From NCBI GenBank assembly GCA_022494885.1, contig JAGVSM010001360.1, positions 62,001 to 126,000 of the forward strand: DNA of 64,000 nucleotides. Reading direction: 5' to 3'. Each line of letters begins with the position of its first letter. Position 1 is the stretch's first letter. This document shows positions 1-11,600 of the stretch, piece after piece. Source of the stretch: Micrasema longulum. Its lineage: Eukaryota; Arthropoda; Insecta; Trichoptera; Brachycentridae. A program made the translations under genes and the position numbers. Below the pieces are notes generated by a model. The model was not told the DNA's origin. It did no database searches and worked only from the letters and a program-made list of their open reading frames with translations.

Positions 1-117
1 AAATAAAAGTAATAGTATTGATTTAAGGTCATTTGTATACAAATACAGTTATTTCTATTTTGTATATCTTTAGCTTTTTTATTTTCTATTGAATATGTTT
101 AGCAACTTAAATTATAA

Positions 118-215
118 CAATAAAAACTTTTATTTTAATGGTTGGAATAAATTGCCATTTAGCAATAAGCCCGCCAATGTACAATTAACATTATGTAAAA
201 AAAAAGTGAGTAAAT
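118..215 (+). repeat. LINE 3' UTR-like repeat
   Basis: TTGCCATTTAGCAATAAGCC and CGCCAATGTACAATTAA recur at 44795-44880 with few changes, just as in non-LTR 3' UTRs. The first 120 bases of the window show nothing else. Confidence 0.55.
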
Positions 216-321
216 CAAAAAATTAAATAAAAACGGTTTTTACATCAATAGCGAATTGTAGCTATTTTTTTTCCATTATACATGTTTTAAAAATAATACA
301 ACACTGTACGAATATTTTTTC

Positions 322-563
322 GGCCTCGTGGTGTAATGGTCAGCAGGAGGTCTCGGGTTCGATTCCCGACATGGTTGACATAAAATATTTATTTAAAAGG
401 GTGTTTTCACACAAGAATATTTCATAGTCGCCAGACTGGTACCTGAAGCGTAAGACTGATCATCTTACCTTTATGTAACAAAAATGATCAAGATACGCTG
501 CGATTGGTGTACCAATGCAGTTCCCTACGCACCACTAGGTGAGGAAAGGGAATGATGATGATG
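322..563 (+). mobile_element. tRNA-headed SINE, family 1, copy 1
   Basis: It begins with an A-box-like GTGGTGTAATGGTC and a B box GGTTCGATTCCC, then an unrelated body (TATTTATTTAAAAGGGTG, CTGAAGCGTAAGACTGATCA) and a tail of ATG triplets. About 23 bp of the anticodon arm present in the copy at 15051 are missing. Confidence 0.8.
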
Positions 564-1089
564 TACGAATATACAACTTTTATACACACAGATTATTTGA
601 AGTTCCTAATAGAAAATGTCAAAGTAATATTTTAGACCATTTGTGGTACTTACGAATTTTACAAGTTAAGGTGAAATTATAAAATATATAAATTATTATT
701 GTATTTTACCACGTTTTGTAATTTTTAATTTATTTGTATGGCCTACTCTGGCAGCCATTTTTTTACCTGTGCGGGTCTATATGTGTTGTTAAAACGCACA
801 AAGAAATCAATAAAATGTACAATTCTGCCATATTGAAACACTGTTTATTAAAAAATATGACATTTGAAAAAATGGAAGTACAGATGAATTTTGTTAATTG
901 AATCAGCATTCGATTCGTAAGACTTCATGATAAATAATTGTACGAGTAGGCTGAAGAAAAAAAAATACACAGCTTGCAGAATGCGAACGAATAGACCTTC
1001 AGAATAGCACCAGGTTGCATGTGGAAGTAACATTCCTCCTCTATATGCAGGCGCAGGTTTGAAAGAATTGCGTTCATCCAATGCATTTT

Positions 1090-1680
1090 GAGAAGTGGAA
1101 GTATGGGGCGAATTTTTAACTGCTGAAAAAGGGACTTCTACTGAGATTCATCGTTGTTTATAGGCAGTTTATAGTGACGATGCTGTTGATAGGTCTACTG
1201 TAAATTGATAGGTAGGAAAATTTCGTGGTTGCAAGCCTGGAAAAGCCGAAATCGTTAATGAAACACGCAGTGGACGTCTGATCACTGCCACGGACAATAA
1301 ACATTGCGTAAATTCTAATGAAATTTGCTCAGTACATACAAACTCTAAAACACCTCCGACATCGAGTTTGTTGTGTTAGGGGCAGCCTGGCATCAAATCT
1401 TTTCAACAAGACAACACTAGTCCACACACCTCGCGCGCAACTGAAGAGGCTCTACGATACCTGAAGACTGAAACGATTCCACACCCTCTTTACTCCCCCG
1501 ATCTTGCGCCTTGCGATTTTTTTTTTCCTCTACTCAATAGAAACCTTAAGGGTTAATCATTACACCTCAGATGATGAGGTGAAGGCAGCTATCAAGTTCT
1601 GGATTGGAGAAAAGTCGGAAGAATTTTTCAGTGACAGAATGAAAAAACTTGTCAGACGTTGGGGGAAATGTTAGGTTTGA
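1090..1680 (+). pseudogene. mariner-type transposase pseudogene
   Basis: The frame pieces follow mariner transposase order: an N-terminal FLTAEKGTSTEIHRCL block, then TVNxxVGKFRGCKPGKAEIV and NETRSGRLITATD, then, after a deletion, FQQDNTSPHTSRAT-like and the catalytic YSPDLAPCDFF motif, ending EKSEEFFSDRMKKLVRRWGK. Frameshifts and stops interrupt it. Confidence 0.8.
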
Positions 1681-2703
1681 AATGACAGTGACTATGTTGA
1701 AAAATAAATATATGGCTTTGAAGGTTAAGAATGGTACTTTAATATAGTTTTTCCATGATCTTGCTATTTGTTTTTGTTCAAGTATGTGTGCATTACATTT
1801 CAGACTACCCTCGTAAACCAATTCTTTTGTTTGAATAATAAAATGTCTGTCGAACCGCATTTTATCATTTAAGTCTCTATAATATTGTTTATATTATTAA
1901 CTTTTTAAATTTATCTGAATTGTAAAAGGAAATGCATTATGTATCACTTTGAAATAAAAAAATAACCTTGATAATATATTAAAGTATTTATGATAACTTT
2001 TGTTAATATTAGCTATCCTTATTGCTGATAGAATAATATTTAAGGGCTAAATAAACTACTGTTTGAGTATATTAAAGAATCTAAAATTCATTGCTTTATA
2101 ATTCTATACTGAACTTAAATCTCTTTATAATGTAGGATCTATTTACTTGCAAATAAAGTATGTTTTTAATTAAATAGGGTATTTTCACAAATAAAAAAAA
2201 ATATATATCAAATATTTAGATTGAATTTTTACAATTCTAACTTTATAACTATCATGATTTTTCATAATTTTTGGGTTTAAAAATAAGCACATACAAAACA
2301 GAGTGGTGTCACGTCGCTCTGATATCACACGTCAAGCATGTCGAGTGCGCTTTTAACAAACATTGCGTACCATGTATGGCACGTTAACATAATACGTTTG
2401 TCCCATAGGGCTCGAAATGTCTCTATTTCAGGTTATTCAAAAAATGCAAATTTTAAACTGTTACAGAAAAGATGTCCGACGTTGCATGGAAAATACAATT
2501 ATAACATTACCTTTATTTTTATTTTGAAAAAAAAAAGTGAAAATACCTTATTATGCTGGTTATCTTTAAGCAAATTAAACATGTTTCTTAATCAAATAAT
2601 CCTTTTTAAAAAGGATATAAAGAAAAATATAGGCATTTAAAGAATTTCTCGAAAAAGTCTGCCATCTCTTACAAAATTTCTATAAACCTTGATAATAAAA
2701 CAA

Positions 2704-3083
2704 GGGGTGTTATTCTGAATCTTCTCTACCCCCTAAATAGTGGTTAATTTGGGGATTTTAATTTTTTGCATGCACCTAAACATTACTTCATGAAATGGCC
2801 ACACTGATGATTAAACTTCAAATGATGTATAAAACTGTTTAAAAACTGAAAAAAAATAATACAGTTGGGTCAATTTAACCCAATTAAGTGTTTTGGGTAA
2901 TGCTTAAGGTCGCAATAATGGTCTAAATTAAAATTTTTGTAATTAGTTTCACATGTTCGTATTTGTTTGACGTTTAATCATCAGTGTGGCCATAAATGAA
3001 GCAAAGTCTCGGTGCATGCAAAAAATAAAAATCTCCAAATTAACCACTCTCTAGGGGATAAAGAAGATTCAGAATACCACCAC
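2704..3083. mobile_element. palindromic MITE type B, long form
   Basis: Arms of about 75 bp: GGGGTGTTATTCTGAATCTT ... TTTTTTGCATGCACC on the left, and GGTGCATGCAAAAAAT ... GATTCAGAATACCACC on the right. TCATCAGTGTGGCCAT and its inverse occur further in. Confidence 0.85.
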
Positions 3084-3673
3084 AGGAAGGTTAAATTCAA
3101 TGTTTGTCTACTACAGAGATTTGGACATGCACCGGGTTGTGGACCTGTGATAATGTCGACGTTGGGTGGACCTAATATGACACGTGAAGAAGATCGACAT
3201 AAAAATCCGCTTTACACAAAAAAAACCTTACAAACAAATTTCTTCATAAACACAGAAAATAATATTAAAATGCATGTATAAAAAATCAAATTTGGAGTAA
3301 AGTTTATTGTACCGATTAATTCTTATTTATGGCAATTTTTTTAAATTTTGTACATGTTTTTCTATGAACTTAAGGTATTCCTTACAATATTCTAAAATAT
3401 GTCTTTCAAAACTATCGCTGTTTTAATTATAAATCATCTATAAGTACTATGTTTAATAAAATTTTGATAGAATTGTTCTAATTTAATATTGCGATGAGAT
3501 AAGTTATTTCCTATATTAATAATTCTCAAGTTTTTATACTTCAATACAAAATATTACGCAGAAATTTTAAATACTATAAGAGAGTGTTATTTGTTCAAGG
3601 AGAAAATAAAATTTTATAAAAATCACATTTCTTATTTCGGTCAATATATGAATAACAATGATTACATCTCAAC

Positions 3674-3997
3674 ACATCTTGCAGCTACAGAGCACATAAG
3701 CGGTTGGGATTCTAGTTCCTCGCTTACAATTAAAATAATTTTGGTTAATTTAATAAGTACCAATAAAAAACAAGATTATAAAATGTTTTGTATGGATGGT
3801 TGTAGTTAAAGGATCCTATTTACATTAAACTTGTTATTTAGAAAATAATTTTGATAGGCGCTACATTACCACACGTTCTGCAGGTGTAGAGCACATGGAC
3901 GGTTGGAATTCTAGGCCCTATTTACAGTTAAAATGTTCATTTACGGCTATGTCTTGCAGCTACAAAACGCATAAATGGTTGGTATTTTAGCCCTATT
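3674..3997 (+). repeat. three degenerate repeat units
   Basis: CTTGCAGCTACAGAGCACAT and GGTTGGGATTCTAG at 3674 recur in changed form at 3873 and 3949. Spacing is uneven (about 199 and 76 bp). No function is evident. Confidence 0.6.
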
Positions 3998-4059
3998 CAA
4001 ACATAAATTTACAAAATATTTTGGTTAAGGATTTAATTCAGATTATAAGTATTCATTAC

Positions 4060-4274
4060 GTTCGCCTTATGGTCTGCATGTTTGCCTACCATCTAAAAGG
4101 TCTCGGGTTCGATTCCTGACATGGCTGACATGAAATGTTTATTTAAAAAGGCACCTGAAGCTTTAGTCTGATCATTTCACCTTCATGTAACAAAAATGAT
4201 CAAGATACGCAGTGATTGGTTGTACTGATGCAGTGACTTATGCATTACTAGGTGGGGAAAGGATAATGAATGAA
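4060..4274 (+). mobile_element. SINE family 1, copy 2
   Basis: It has the same B box (GGTTCGATTCC), body and tail as the copy at 322, with the 5' head eroded and part of the body deleted. Confidence 0.72.
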
Positions 4275-4889
4275 TTTATCATTAATTTATAATAATAATT
4301 ATTTGTGGTTAACAAAAACCAGAAACATTATTTTTTTACATTCTTTAGCTTCTCTTAGAACAATTTACACTCCGTCCCTTAGTTTTTAAATTTCCGCGAA
4401 AACCAACAATATAACTTATAAACACACAATATAATACTATCATTAAAACACGCTACTAATATCAGTTCCATTTGATATTTTACAATAAGTTTAAGATAAT
4501 GAGCAATAATATTACTAATTCTAACACATACTGAAATGAAAATATTGTTTATTTTAAAATATTTTTTGATCAATTACAATTTGTTTTAGTACTGATTGGA
4601 CTTGTAATGTACAATTTATTTAAGTGATCACTTTGCACACTCTGAGAAATTCATCATTCTGTGTGTCATTAAACATCTATACTTGCTTAATTTTCATATG
4701 AAGCAAATACTTTTGAAGTGGCGCCATTAGTGTTTGAAAATGGAATAAATTAATTTAAGATTTTCATATTCTGGGTGTTTATTTATTGATAAATGAATTT
4801 AAAAAAACACGCACCATGTTTATCTTTTACGCATTTTAAATCTCAATATACATGCTATAAATTTCGATTTAAAAAATATTGATTGGCTG

Positions 4890-5080
4890 ATTACAAATCG
4901 TGATTATATAAATATGCAGGTGTGAGTTCTTGTCGAGTCTGTGTTATTTTTTGGGTCTTCTTGTAATTACGGACCAATTCGGTTAGTCTGCTCTAGAAAA
5001 GATCGGAGTCCGAGACTATGGGTCTCGAGAGTCAAATTTTGTGTGGAAAACCACGCTTACAGTCGATGAAATAAAATTAA
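4890..5080 (+). promoter_or_regulatory. promoter-like or LTR-like stretch
   Basis: TGATTATATAAATATGCAGG gives a TATA box, followed about 30 bp later by TCTTGTCGAGTCTGTG, a GC-richer stretch (GATCGGAGTCCGAGACTATG) and AATAAAATTAAAG. The order TATA, start and poly(A) within 200 bp is that of an LTR. No second copy was found, so it could be a solo LTR or an unrelated promoter. Confidence 0.3.
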
Positions 5081-5508
5081 AGTACTTTTAAAATTACATT
5101 TTATTGCAAAATAATAAAGTTTTTTAAATAAAATAAAACATTTGTAAAATATAACAGTATAGAAAATGTAATGCGTCGCCTGAATTGCTTTTCTCCCATT
5201 TCATATTTTTAAAAACTAGAATTATAATTCTTATTTTAAAACTACGTGATTTATAGATGTGATTTAAGGTTTACAATCTTAACGTTGTAACTACATACAT
5301 AATACATTTTTGTTTAGTAAAAAAGTCATTGGCAAGTTAAATTCTAAACTTAGTTATATTTTGAGAAGCCAGTCTCTAATTACTATTTTCATGAAATGTG
5401 AAAAACATTACCATAAAAATATTTACTAATGATAGTCAAATAATAAAAAGACACAGTTCAAAATTTTCCTATGAGAAAAACAATCTTAAAATTTTACATT
5501 TAGACTTA

Positions 5509-5514
5509 TTTATT
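5509..5514 (-). terminator. candidate poly(A) signal of PIGB
   Basis: AATAAA on the minus strand, 21 bp past the candidate PIGB stop codon. In AT-rich DNA such hexamers are common, so position is the main argument. Confidence 0.35.
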
Positions 5515-5534
5515 ATATGCACTAAATTTAAATT

Positions 5535-5603
5535 TTAGAAAGATATTGACGTTGAAAGAACACAACGATTTTTTTTATTTTCCAGAATTCTGTGATTGTT
5601 AAA
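5535..5603 (-). CDS. PIGB: PIGB last coding exon (candidate)
   Basis: Downstream of exon 8 an acceptor ending ATTTTAG at 5604 opens phase 0 and gives 22 residues (FNNHRILENKKNRCVLSTSI and two more) before TAA. That total length suits the family, and a polyadenylation hexamer follows 21 bp later. The tail itself is poorly conserved in the family, so the assignment rests on phase, length and signals. Confidence 0.5.
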   Translation of the reverse strand, partial: FNNHRILENKKNRCVLSTSISF

Positions 5604-8600
5604 CTAAAATTTAAACATTTGAAAAAAAATATTTGGATCTGGGGGGCGATTACAATAAAAAGATATATAAAGTTGGATTCTCCAAAGCGATTACGTAGAT
5701 AAAGTATCAAGCCAGTATCTTCCCGTTTTCACAGTCGAAGGTTAAGTTTCTCAATTATCTATGCACTGGAAATGACTAAAATCATATTCAAGTAAGCACT
5801 TAGTTGTGATTTATTTTAATTTAAAAATTGTTTAAAGGTAGCTACTTTCATCACAGAAGCCCATTTAAAATACGAAAGAGAAATGAGTCAATTCTAATTT
5901 GCCATTGAGGGCGGAGTAATGTTTGAGAGTTAAGACAGCACCACCAACACATGTGTCAGTTCATTTGACATTTAAGGTGACATTATGCGCATGTGCCGTA
6001 AGATGTAATGGCAATTCTTTGGAAGAAATTTTGTCACTAAACATAAATACACTATTTAATTTTATTTCATCAATAGCCGTGTCTTCCTGAAAACAATGCG
6101 TATACACATTTCGGTAGAGCCGGATTCATAATGCCTCTGTAGATAGAAATAGCAGAGGAGTTAAGTATACTATCTCGTTATGTACCGATGTAGATAGCGT
6201 TCGTAATCGCCCCCCTGGAGGGGTTTAAAAATAATATTTATAGCTACAAAATTCATTTTAGTAAAATTCTTCGCAGAGAAGTCAGATTCAGATATTTTAA
6301 CAGGCCCACATGGATTATTAGTATGTATGGTAGTCTGGGCATTTATAGGGCTTATGATCCGTCACTATCTATTGAGAAATCTATTTAGATAAAATCCTGA
6401 TAGTCAAAACCCAGTATATGTTTACATAGATTCAGATATATTAAAAATATTTATTAAAAAAGTTTTCACGATTGTCGATTACGGACATAATTATTTTTAC
6501 ACAACATTGATAATAGATCTGTAGGCCTGTCTGTTAAATATTTATGTACATTTTATCATATCAATAAAGATTTGAGGAAGATTTTTATATTTTTAAGTTG
6601 CATTAATATTGAAAAATAATTATTCTTAAGTTCTGTGGAAAACATGTAACTGTTTATGCGCGCGCTATGGCAGTTCTAATGGTTGCTTAAAAATACAGTA
6701 TAATTTGTACTTTTTAATGATTTATAAAAAAATACGTATTCTACTGTCAGAATTACAATTAAATACAAAAATGACATGGATTTACAACACAGAGCTGTTT
6801 AAAAGGGGGATTAAAAAAAAAAACTGTCAAAACAGTAGTCAAGGCAAAAACGAGAACTGTGGTCATAGGCAAGTTTGAGATACTTCAGTCAAAAAGGGTA
6901 GAAACCAGTAAAATTCGGATATAATTGATTTTAACGCTGGCAACACCAAATTATAAGCGGCTTGTTTTGCGATTGGTTATAACAAGATCACATTATTTTT
7001 CACTGTTGCTGATTTTAAAGTGTCGCCGTAAGGGAAAAGACATAGGAGCACCAGCGCCCCTAAATTATTTTCTACCCTGTTTTGACATTTATAACCCTTT
7101 TGTATTGTTTTTGTCAGCAGATAATTGTAGTTTTTTTTATGATTCTTGTTTCTTGGGGGTAGGTTTGGCTGTACTCCTGGCAACACGTTCGTGTATCAAA
7201 ACATTGTGTCCTAGCCGGTCTTCAAGCAGGATCTATGATCAAGCAATTAGTTAGAAGTGTACAATTAAAGATACAATAAACTTATTTAATTTCAACAGTC
7301 ATCATCAAAATACTAATTATTTATTAAATTCACAAGTTAACCGCATACAGGGACTTGTAAATCAGTACAGCAATGATTTTTAAATGTTTTATACATCGTT
7401 AATAATCAAGTCCCGTATTCTAAAAATAATTGAATGGGGACTTGATGGTCGCGTTTCTGTAACAAATTGGTAACAAATTTACTAGTTGTGAGATATTGCA
7501 CTTATAAAGTTAAAAGCTCGTCTCAACAAACTATCACGCCGTTTCTTCATAGGGGTAGGCAGAGAGGATAGAACGCCATATCACTCTGTCTCTGCATACA
7601 GACCTCGCTTCCTCTACATTTATACATTTTCTCATGCACACATCTCTTCATAAAATAAATAATGTAATGGGTTGAGGACTTACGTCTGCGTGGTATATTG
7701 TGTGTACGGGGTTATAGTATGCCAGGATGTTTCCTATCTGCGGTACCAACTTGTCGAAGGTGATCAGATGCGAGGGAAGTTTGGACTTCTTGTTGTTCTC
7801 CCCGACCTGTTGGTTCAGGTACTCTCGCTGGAACCAGGTCTGCGGGTCTCGATAGAACTGCTCAGCCTCATCCCGATATTCCGCCTTCCCGTCCAGGTTG
7901 GGCTCGCAGCTCAGGAAGCGGATGGGGATGTTGACGTGCAGGTGGCTGGAAGAAAACAAACAAAACTAAGGTTCATCGTCATCATACCCCCTATCCGCAC
8001 CCGATGGTGCATATAAGACCAAACACAGTGTATCTCGATTACACTTCACAAGAAGGTAAGGTGGTCAGTCTTATAGTTCCAGTGACAGTTCAAGAACAGA
8101 TACTTGTATATATACCATAAAAACAAATATTTGTCATTTATGACTATGTAATTAAAAATGCATTAAAACTTAAATATGTAGGTAAATCACAAATACAATG
8201 AAACCTCAAAATTACGTCCCTGCAATTTGCGTTTTCCCGTGATTTACATATATATTTTATAGTCCCATTGAATTTTGAATTTTTTAGTACATCAAAAGGC
8301 ACGCATCTTTATTCGCCATTTTTGTATGGCTTGCCCTCGGAGCACGGAAATAGAGAGCGCGTAATGATTATGGCACTTAAAGGGTTAAAAAAATAAATAC
8401 GAAAGGTGGAAATATAAATCTTTTATCTGTACCTGTAAAGCGGTGTAGAGTGACAGGGCATCAGGAAGAGAAAAGATGTGTTGGAAGGATGCTTGTTGGC
8501 AATTTCTCTCAGCAAGGGCATGGCATCCAACACTCCACGCTGATGGATCAAACTCACGTAGCCAATAGGAATAATGTTACCCAACAGAATGATCGCAAAC

Positions 8601-11600
8601 ACCAGGTACACGTATAATCTGAAATGAAAAAAATAATAATTAATAAGGAAAAATCAGTGCTTCAGATTTGCTTGGCAAGTTTCTATGAAGCTCTAGGTAT
8701 ATAACTATAATAGGCACACCATATAAAATACTTGGGACTAATTATTGATAAATTCTTTAGATAGACAACATATCGTCACCTTAATTTTGAATACAACGCA
8801 GTCACAAAATGATTACTTTACAGGAGACAATAAAAAAACTTCATAAATCAGTTACAAATTTTGTACGAAATTTTAGCGGTTTTTTTTCACCAAATATTTT
8901 GTTTTTAAGGTATACATGAAGAGCGTTTTATACAAACAAATATTAACTACTGTACTACTGTTTACTTACTGACTTACGCTGTGTTTTAAGAAATATACAG
9001 CTTCTTTGAAAAGCGCATTATACATAAAATGTGTTTTACCTCTTTTCTGTTAACAATTTCTTCATACAAATGATAGAGATAGATGCTATTTTGTATGCTG
9101 AATAATATTTAATCATAATCTCAAATGCATAAAAAAAATTACTTACGTTGTATTCATTTCAAGCGACGATATAGAATTATGTTGTATTCAAATTAAAGTG
9201 AAATTTTTTTTTATTCATAAATTTCATAAAAAGTACAAGTTTTTGTAAAATTCTAAACACAACTACTTTTACACATCTAGTAAATGTTATCATTGTAGCT
9301 CTCCAAAAAAAGAGACTAACTCTTGTGCTTGGAGAGTGACTTACACTGTTTAAGTTGTTTATTTATAAGAGTTTATATCATTTTAAATACGAGTACATGA
9401 AAAGAAAAATATAAACATAGGATATATAAAGAAAAAACATAAAACAATAATACATTCATAATAATTAAAATTTAATGTCGTTTTTACACGAGTTCAAAAA
9501 ATTTCTTTGGATTAACTTTAAATTTATTTATTGATATATTATTTTTAATAGTTTTTAGTTCATTAGAAAGATAATTATAATTTTTCACACCTTTGAAGAC
9601 AAAGCTATTTTGACCATGACTTGTATGGAATTTTAATATGATGTTGGTATCTGAGTGACTTATTCATTTAAAATTCTTTTATTTTTTCTTTTTTATATAT
9701 TTGTATAATAGAATTTATTTTATAAAGAGTGTACTAACTTTGTATACTTTGTGGAAATCTGTTATTAGTTCTGAGTTTATACATTATATCTGTTTGTTTA
9801 CTATAAATATGTATGTAGAACTATTGATTTCCCAAATAAAATAAAATAAATATACAATACGCAACAATAAAAATTAGAAAATTTTCTCGTATTTTTGAGT
9901 TGATTACTAACATCTCATACTTATAGTCCTTAAAATATAGCTTGATTAGAATGACAGCTGTAAAACTAATTTCATTAGTGATGGGAAATTACTGATCATT
10001 GATTAAATCGATTTTATCAGTTATTTCATGCAATCATGAAACCCAGTTTCCGAAAATTGATACAAAAAACGAAAAAACAAGCCTATTATAGTGTGTTTAA
10101 CATAATTGCTCACCAAAAAATGAGACATTTATACTTTTTTCATGAACAACATCAAACGAATAATTTTTTTATTCAATCAATTTACATTGATCAATTTGTC
10201 CCATCTCAAACATTTTCGCAAAATGATGTAACCTTGTAAGAACGTCGTTAATAATAAGGTTTATTTTAGTTTTAAAGTTAATTTTATATATTAATGTTGA
10301 TTTATGTTTCAAGCATTGTAATAAAAAAAATATTTAACACGCCAGATACAAATGATTTTTCGTGTGTCAATATAAATAACTCCTTTGACGTTACTACAAA
10401 GTTATGTAGTCACTTTTTCTGACAACTGTCATTCTAATCATGTTACATTTTAAGGACTATAATTCAATTCAAACAATCGGGAAGTCTATTAAGACTATCA
10501 AACTAAGACAAAAAATATTTTTTATGTATCGTATTGTCATTACTATGTTTTTTTTAAGTTTTGTATTTACTCCGCCCGTGCCGTCACGAGTTTTCGTCGG
10601 TGAGTTGTAGTGGTGCTTAAAAGTAGAGCCACCTAGCCTCAAAATACACTAAAAGTTGAAAAAGATGGCTATCCGTAAACCTGGAAATCTATCACAACAT
10701 ACAACAACACTGTAATTGATTGGTTGATTTACAAAAACTTGTGATGTAGTTCTTAATTTTTTTTTTAAATTTACCATACAATTGCTCTAATTTTTACTGC
10801 ATGTAAAAAAAACATTTTTAAATCCAATTTCCGCAGCAACTAAATTTCTCATTATATTATGATTTGTTATGTAAATCAGTTACAACTTATGGCATAATAG
10901 GATGGGGAGGCATTAACAAATTAATACTGAAACCTCCCGAGTCTGCTCAAAAATCAATCATAAAAATCATTTAAAAAAAGCCCTTCTGGTACCCCAGGGT
11001 CTAGTTATTTGAAGAGTTAGGGGTTGTAGATATAAGGGAATTGTATGTTTATAGAATAATAATGTATGCAAAGGTAAATTATTCTGTTGAATTCCAAAAG
11101 AAATACTCATACGCTTATTAAATTATATCATGTGATAGTAAGCTTACCCTTTAGCTTTTCTGCTCCACCGAGACAAGGTGTCCTGAGTAACGAAGGTGGC
11201 GATAGGTACCAGCGACAAGATGAAACGGAACTCTTTGTGAGGAAGAAAACTAAAAAAAATGTATAATAAAAAGTAGTAAGAAAATTGTGCATTAAATTTC
11301 TTTGATTTTCACAGCATTTCGGATGCTGATGATGTTTTTCTTTGGATTCAAGAAATATCTGGCATAACAGAAAACAATTATGTAATACATATTACTGTTA
11401 AAATAAAATTTCAGGTAGCACCTTCAAAACATCATGAAAAAAAATATTTTGACTTAAATAATACATAATTTTATTAAAATTTTAAAATGCATAAATTTTG
11501 TCATAATGTGAAATAATAAATAAATAAACAAATCCCCTACTGAGAAAAATAGTGACTAAATGCCAAAAAGTAAATTTCTTAGATTTTCACGGCTGTTCAG

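Noticed and set aside
322..390. A tRNA gene
   Set aside because: The anticodon arm is missing and the same head recurs with a fixed non-tRNA body, so it is a SINE.
848..1081. A 77-residue minus-strand gene
   Set aside because: Lies beside the mariner relic, low-complexity ending and no family features.
2804..2960. A hammerhead ribozyme (CTGATGA core)
   Set aside because: CTGATGA is present, but no matching GAAA with pairing stems was found; it lies in a MITE arm.
7672..8016. Plus-strand frame over PIGB exon 8
   Set aside because: Antisense shadow of a conserved exon with clear splice sites.
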